Source: Ophthalmolycus amberensis (lineage: Eukaryota; Chordata; Actinopteri; Perciformes; Zoarcidae). From it: DNA of 64,000 bases. Below, in pieces: positions 58,141 through 64,000 of the stretch (its first letter is position 1; each line of letters starts with the position of its first letter). The stretch covers positions 4,126,001 through 4,190,000 of the forward strand of contig JAFEUB010000787.1 in NCBI GenBank assembly GCA_024529925.1, read 5' to 3'. Under the pieces are notes generated by a model that made no database searches, was not told where the DNA came from, and was given only the letters and a program-made list of their open reading frames with translations. The position numbers and the translations under genes are program-made.

Positions 58141-58831
58141 AGAGGACATAGCTACATATCAGATGTAATTAACTAATCATCTAATCATCCTTCTATTCTT
58201 GGAGATGATCAAGGAAATTGGCCAAGGGTCCTATCGGATTTCAAGGTGCACTCTCCCCTTGCATCCACTTTGGATGAGCCTCGCTGTCCTTCAGTTCTCC
58301 TGCTCATAAAGGCAGCGAGTAGGCAGATTGAGTAAGTGTAACATTTAATTTCTAAGTTGGGGTGTGCCATTACTTCATCCAGAAAGTGTATATGAAACAG
58401 TTCCTCCAGTAGTTTTTGTCACAGGTTATGAAATGGTAGTTTACATAGGATATCTGATTTGGGATTGGTTGTGCTAATTGACTGTAGTGTATCATGATTT
58501 GCAACATTTATTTGTAGTTTCTTTCACATAACACTTTTTGAAAAGTGTATGCTTTCCCATCAAATTAATGTGAAAACACTGAAAAGCTCCTGTAAAAAAA
58601 ACATTTTAAAAAGCCTAAATTGCGAATAATTATATTTGTTTTTTTCTTTGACTTCCAGGTTATTAGTGATTATATTATTACCAGTGAAGAGACAGCACAA
58701 TTAGGCTTTTTTAGCTGTTCATTATTCACTCAATCACCTTTGTCTTTGCTTATGCGCTTCTCCGTGGCATTAATCACCCCTCATACTGCTCGTGGGTGTG
58801 TGTGCGTTTGTGTGCGTGGGTGTGAGTAAAG

Positions 58832-59140
<309 letters not shown>

Positions 59141-60293
59141 GTGAGTAGCCTAACGTTGAACTACTCAACAAACTCTTTGCGTGGTATTACTTTTCCAAAG
59201 TGACGCGACTGTTTGCAAACAAACCCCTTCGGAAGTGACAGGCGTACGTTGCTCTTTTTGTTTACTAGGTGTTGACAGTCTGCTGCTCGTGCGGTTGACT
59301 CATTTATTGGAGATTTAGCTCAGCGCGTGGACGTTGTAGCAGCATTTGAGAGGAGACAAGTTTCAGTGATATTGAGTTTGAACAGTCTGCCCGTGGCTTC
59401 ATATCAGCGGTGTTTACATTCTTCTCAGCGCAGCATCATGTTTGGCCTTTCAGGATCACAGCATTTGTCATTAATTTAAAGGACACTGTACTGCGTGCAT
59501 TGGGAAACAAATGTCCCAAAAAGGAGCAAGCATTACTGAACAGTGGCAGTAAGATTTGTTTTCATGTAGTGATTCCTTTGTCAGGGCCAATATGTTTAGT
59601 TGTATTTGTGTGAATGTGTGTGAGTGTGTGTGTTCAAGGTACCAGAAAAGAACAACTTCTTGTCCATATGTATCTGTAGTAGTAAAGGTAATGATCATAT
59701 TAATACAAGTTATTTTCAGAAAGAAACTTGTAACTGGAAAACTAAATATTTTAACACTGATCGTCTTTCACAGTGATGATTTTTATCTCACCAGTTTTTT
59801 TTATTACACATAATGGGAGACAACATCATAAAAAAACAGCTGGATGTTTTAACTCAATTATAGTTGTGAGAGCGGATCAGCACATTACAAGACCTTGATA
59901 GCTGGTGTTTAGACGACTTTAAATCCAATACATTTCACTCAATTTAGATGCAGCTTCTTTTTCAATTCCTGGATTGTGTTTCTTTAAAACGTTCACATGG
60001 AATGTGTCTGCCGAATGCTTTTTTTAATGAATTCTGTAAAAATATTCATACAGATTATGTCCAACAATCACGTTACTCAGGTACCCTCACAACAAGTTGA
60101 AACCCTCTCTGTCGGGATTCTTTGTATTTGGGAGACTGGCTCTATTGTACTAGTAGCAAAGACCTCCCTTTAATTTTTGAGACTTGGTGAAGTGAGCCCC
60201 CTTCTTCAAGGGCTCAGAAAGCAGAAAAAAGAACCTCAACACAGCCTCCAGCGCTGAATAACCTACAACCCAGTATTCCCCATACACCCCACT

Positions 60294-60329
<36 letters not shown>

Positions 60330-60579
60330 CATGCACAAAGTATTCAACTCTCTCCGAGTCCAGTAACCAGGTCCAGGTGTTTGTCAGTGTGGGTTATGAC
60401 AATAGTATATCTGCATGTGTGTGTACGTGTGCACATGAGCAAGCATGAGTGAATGTATATCCAGATGGCATAAGGCTGTGGCTCCAAATCTTACCTCACC
60501 TCATCTGAGGGGGTCTGGGGGCAGCAAAACCACGCAGGAAAACACTCAGTAAATATGAATGAGAGGAGCAGACGTCCAG

Positions 60580-60616
<37 letters not shown>

Positions 60617-63600
60617 GTTTTCTTGGTTTGTCAATCCAGTAAGTATACGCAGTTGTTGAGGCTTCACAAGAAACAGCAATTTAACTTAGGTCAGGAACAC
60701 ATCATGCAAATCTGAGAAACAGACACATTCTCAATTGGCTGTGTAATTGAGTTTCACATAGCAGCTGTAAACACAACATTTCCCAAATTTTCTGTTCCCA
60801 TTGCGTGTGTGTGTGCATGTGTGTGTGTGCATGTGTGTGTGTGCGTGTGTGTGAGAGGGAGCAGTTGAGACACTTAAAAAGTTTCAGACATCTCGTGACG
60901 CGAGGCAAGGTGTCTGATTCTGACTGCTGGAAATTCAGATAACAGTGCTGGTGCTCAATCTACGCGCCAAGAATAGCAAATTTGTTGAAACCAAACTAAA
61001 TTTCCGTCTGTTGAGTGGGACAGAAAGAGGAAAAGACTGACATAGGATACAGTCAAAAGGGTACATGACCATGCACAATGGGCCTATGGAGCAATATTCA
61101 GTTTATATCAAATGTCTGGTAAAGTCTGATTGATTTATGTGAGGTCAAAATCTAAATGAGAAAAACATACCCACATATCACAAAAATCTGTCGACGTATT
61201 TCCATATTTAAATATAGCTCTCAGAGGAAATGAGATTTGGATCTCCCTACAGGGCGAGCAGTGGTGGCAGCCAGTGAACTTTCTCAAGTTTTCAGAACAC
61301 CGTCCAAAAATGTTATAAGATTTTCATAAATGTGTCGTGTTCTTAACGTTTCCCATCTGATACTGCGACGGTTGCAGTGCCTCTCACACTGCTCCACTTA
61401 TCTGGGGGTGGGGGGGGGGGACCTTACTTAGGAAGCCGTAAATTTGCCTTAAGCACTTGAATCCAATTAGAGTCACTGCATTATTTCTGTGGAGGTAAAT
61501 GTATCTAAGGAAATATGTTGAACAGCAATAAGACAGACATCAGGGCAAACATTGTATAGAGAGTAAAAGCTGTTGTTCATGGGAACCTGGGGACAGTTTG
61601 CCAGCATTGTGCCTCTCTAATATCCAATTTCCTCAACTTAGCGATGGCAGTTGATAACAATTAAAAAGAGACAGCGGCCGTGAGCCCGAGGCCTTCTTCT
61701 CAAAGATCTATCTATCTTTCTTAATTACGGTGCCAATTTGATTCATAGGAACGCTCCAGCATTCATCTTCACAAGAATTATGTAACGCAAGGTGTTTCAG
61801 AAAGGTTTCCACAGGCCTTGAACATTATTAAAAGCTTATAGAGTTGAGGCGATACAAAATGCACTTTCTTATCTCAATTAAAACCTAACTAACTCTGCTT
61901 TGAGAAGAGGATTTCTGCGCAAAGCAGCTGACCAGTTAACAACATGTTCTCTCTTGTTTTCTCCTCTGCAGTGCTTTAATGCCGTTATGGTTGAGGTCAG
62001 GTGTTTTTGTTCTTTACCACTCCAGCAACACTCAGTGTGGTAAAGACGGGACTGTCTCTGTCTGCCAGACAGGCTTTCTAGCTCTCACATGTCATTGTCC
62101 TGATACAGTTGTTCAGATTTATTGAGGGTAGATGTGAACAGGTGAATTATTATTATTCCCCCTAAATCCTTAGTGCTGTGAGGTACATCATGTTTGTAAA
62201 CTTTATCTTGACAAAAGACTCACTCAGCTGTCTGAAGCTCAAGAAACTCGAGCAACCCTCCTTTGAAATATTTCCACTTCCCAAAAAAATGCTTTACATT
62301 TACATCTGGGCACATGTGCTCCAAAATGTTATCTGAGCATTTTAATGCGAAATGACCCCCAGTTAATCTACGTTTATTTATTTTAAAGTGACTGAGTAAG
62401 CATAATTTACAGTGTGCATGTATGTATGTCTTACATCTTCGTCTCCACACACATGGATCCCATCCGTTGTCCTCAGAAGCTGGAGGACGTGAGTTGCAAG
62501 AGACAAGATGGGATCTCACAGGAAATGTTCCTTCTGGCTCGATGTAGATGAATGATGATGAAGACACCGATATGGCCGGTATGCAAAGAGAGATGAACAC
62601 AGCAGCAGTAGTTTTGTGCCTGTGTGAATGTGCTTTGTGTGTGTCTGTCTACAGGCTTGTGAGATAATAAAGTTGAGGTTTCAGTGTTTTTTATTCAGGT
62701 GTGTAATGCACGGAGTGGTGCGTTTTATATGCACCTCTGTGCTTATCAGTCTTGTCTTTTCAGTACCTGCTCAGTCTCATTATTCTTATCTTCATCTCCA
62801 TTACTCCCCTGTTGGCCCTCAGGGCGGACATTCATGATGGAGTTATGCTGTCCTGGTGCTCTCTAATTCACACGGGGCACACAGTTCAGCCACTCCTTCC
62901 CCGGTCTTCCCCTTTTCTTTTCTTTTGAATGACGTGACAAAAAATTTGGCATCAGCACCTTTTTAGAAACGATACTTGAAATGTTCCAGCCTGGAACTGT
63001 TTCTTGAGGACAGCTCCAGGACCCAAAGGGAAAATCATAGTAATCAACAAATGACTGTGACAACCTTTGTGGCTCAACTAAGGCTGAGAGCAGCATCGGT
63101 TGATGGTATGAAACAAGTTTAAATTATGATTTATTAGCCCGGCTAATAGCCCACAGAATCAGTTAAGGCTTGTGTCCCACAGGGCGGATGTTAAAACAAC
63201 TACCAGCCAGCTTCTGATCTCATGATTCGGCTATTTTTTTTCTCACTGCTCTCTAATTCACACCGGTCGGACAACTCAGCCACTCCTCTTTAGGGTCTTT
63301 CCTCTTTCTTTTTTTTTGGGGCATTCTGCACCCTTTATGCACGAGCAAAGTCATTTTCTCTAATCCCGCATCGCCTTTTGGTGGTTAATCATCGCTTTTA
63401 TACTGTATATAGCTATGTACATTTTCATGACTAAATGAAATAAAAGCCGGTGTATTGTTGATAAGAACATCCCTGATCACAAACATTAACAGGTTGAGCC
63501 CTGAGGGGGCTTTACCTCGCGTAGAGTTTTGCTTTGAACTGCGAGGCTGTTCTGTATTTGGTAGACCACAACTCTGTCTCCTTGTGTTTGCTTTGGCTCG

Positions 63601-64000
63601 TTCCTAAGTGAAGTAATCACCGGACCTGTAGTTCACTCAAAGGAGAGAGAGAGAGAAAAAAAAGAGAAATGATGGAGTGATGAGTGGGGGACTCAAGAAA
63701 AGTAGAGGAGATATCCATCTGGATCCACTTTTGGACAATTTCATCTCTCCTGCCCTCCAAACCTGAGACCCCCAATTTCCACGGTGCCTCCTTTGAGGTG
63801 CCATTCCATCAAGGATGGAAGAAACATTTGTCTCCGAGCAAGTGTCGTTCTTCAATTTCAGGAAGTGCCTTTCACCTCTGGGTCTAGACATCCTCTCACC
63901 ACTAAGAAGTGGACTGGATATCAGCATTGTAGGCAGTTCAATTAGAATATGGAAAACTGGATAACTAATTCTTGATGAGCATTCTTGACAAACAGCGGCA
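59141..64000. other. Downstream region, no coding gene recognised
   Basis: Contains GT/CA microsatellites (60297-60327, 60583-60613, 60805-60855), a G-run near 61405-61420, a CNE-like stretch (61600-61800) and two diverged direct repeats (62821-62930 and 63181-63320). It is intronic if the exon at 59140 is real. Confidence 0.5.
62821..63320. repeat. Pair of diverged direct repeats
   Basis: AGGGCGGA, then GCTCTCTAATTCACAC (16/16 identical) and TCAGCCACTCC followed by a pyrimidine-rich tail, occur in the same order at 62821-62930 and 63181-63320. The last two blocks are each offset by 390 bases; the first by 360. Confidence 0.6.

Larger units (their letters stand above)
55986..58830. other. 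Intergenic sequence downstream of pdlim5
   Basis: AT-rich to about 57150, then an interspersed repeat (57150-57660) and a possible decayed coding fragment on the minus strand (57810-58140). No intact gene was recognised. Confidence 0.6.

Noticed and set aside
62220..62600. Minus-strand frame of 126 codons
   Set aside because: No recognised motif and the composition is like the surrounding non-coding DNA; may be a repeat but there is no evidence.

Overview
The window is vertebrate nuclear DNA, almost certainly from a ray-finned (teleost) fish. The reasons are long GT/CA and GA microsatellites every few kilobases, GT-AG introns, a 5'-truncated fish LINE, and fragments that look like common percomorph interspersed repeats. 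There are no operons, bacterial-type genes, rRNAs, tRNAs or CRISPR arrays. Species and the a/b paralogue cannot be decided from the sequence.

One gene dominates. It is pdlim5 (ENH, Enigma homologue; PDZ and LIM domain 5) on the plus strand, from a TATA promoter near 2056 to a poly(A) signal at 55964. I could place a 5'UTR exon and 17 in-frame coding exons of the long form, all with GT/AG borders and matching phases. The long reading frame is 2934 bases (977 residues). Order: PDZ domain (exons at 2817 and 14121), a short proline linker (30218), a proline-rich exon with the ZASP-like motif (31054), the PDLIM-family middle domain (35314), a small linker exon (36405), a block of five cassette exons (40040-41872), linker exons (47608, 50614), and three LIM domains (50614-55107). 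A separate terminal exon (37758-37857) with its own stop and poly(A) signal gives a LIM-less short form of 336 residues, ending in the same kind of tail as the short forms of LDB3/ZASP and PDLIM7.

The most notable part is 40040-41872. It holds five consecutive exons of 696, 162, 75, 132 and 165 bases, every one starting and ending in phase 2, so any subset can be skipped without breaking the frame. Together they add 410 residues to a protein that would be 567 without them, close to the mammalian long form. This insert is rich in Ser, Thr, Pro and Gln, ends in a Lys/Arg patch, and does not match anything I know in mammalian PDLIM5.

The rest is introns and flanks. 1-2055 is upstream sequence with a long pyrimidine tract. 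The large introns (2916-14120, 14273-30217, 41873-47607) hold repeats, a possible alternative promoter at about 11.74 kb, a diverged tandem repeat at 20.8-21.2 kb, and stretches dense in homeodomain-type sites that look like conserved non-coding elements (strongest at 43.74-44.13 kb). A LINE fragment (35.68-36.38 kb) ends only 27 bases from the acceptor of the exon at 36405. Downstream of pdlim5 lie repeats, a 97-unit GA microsatellite, and a possible non-coding first exon ending at 59140. From the vertebrate order PDLIM5-BMPR1B this could belong to bmpr1b, but that is inference only.

Protein comparisons are from memory of the family. No alignment or database search was run.
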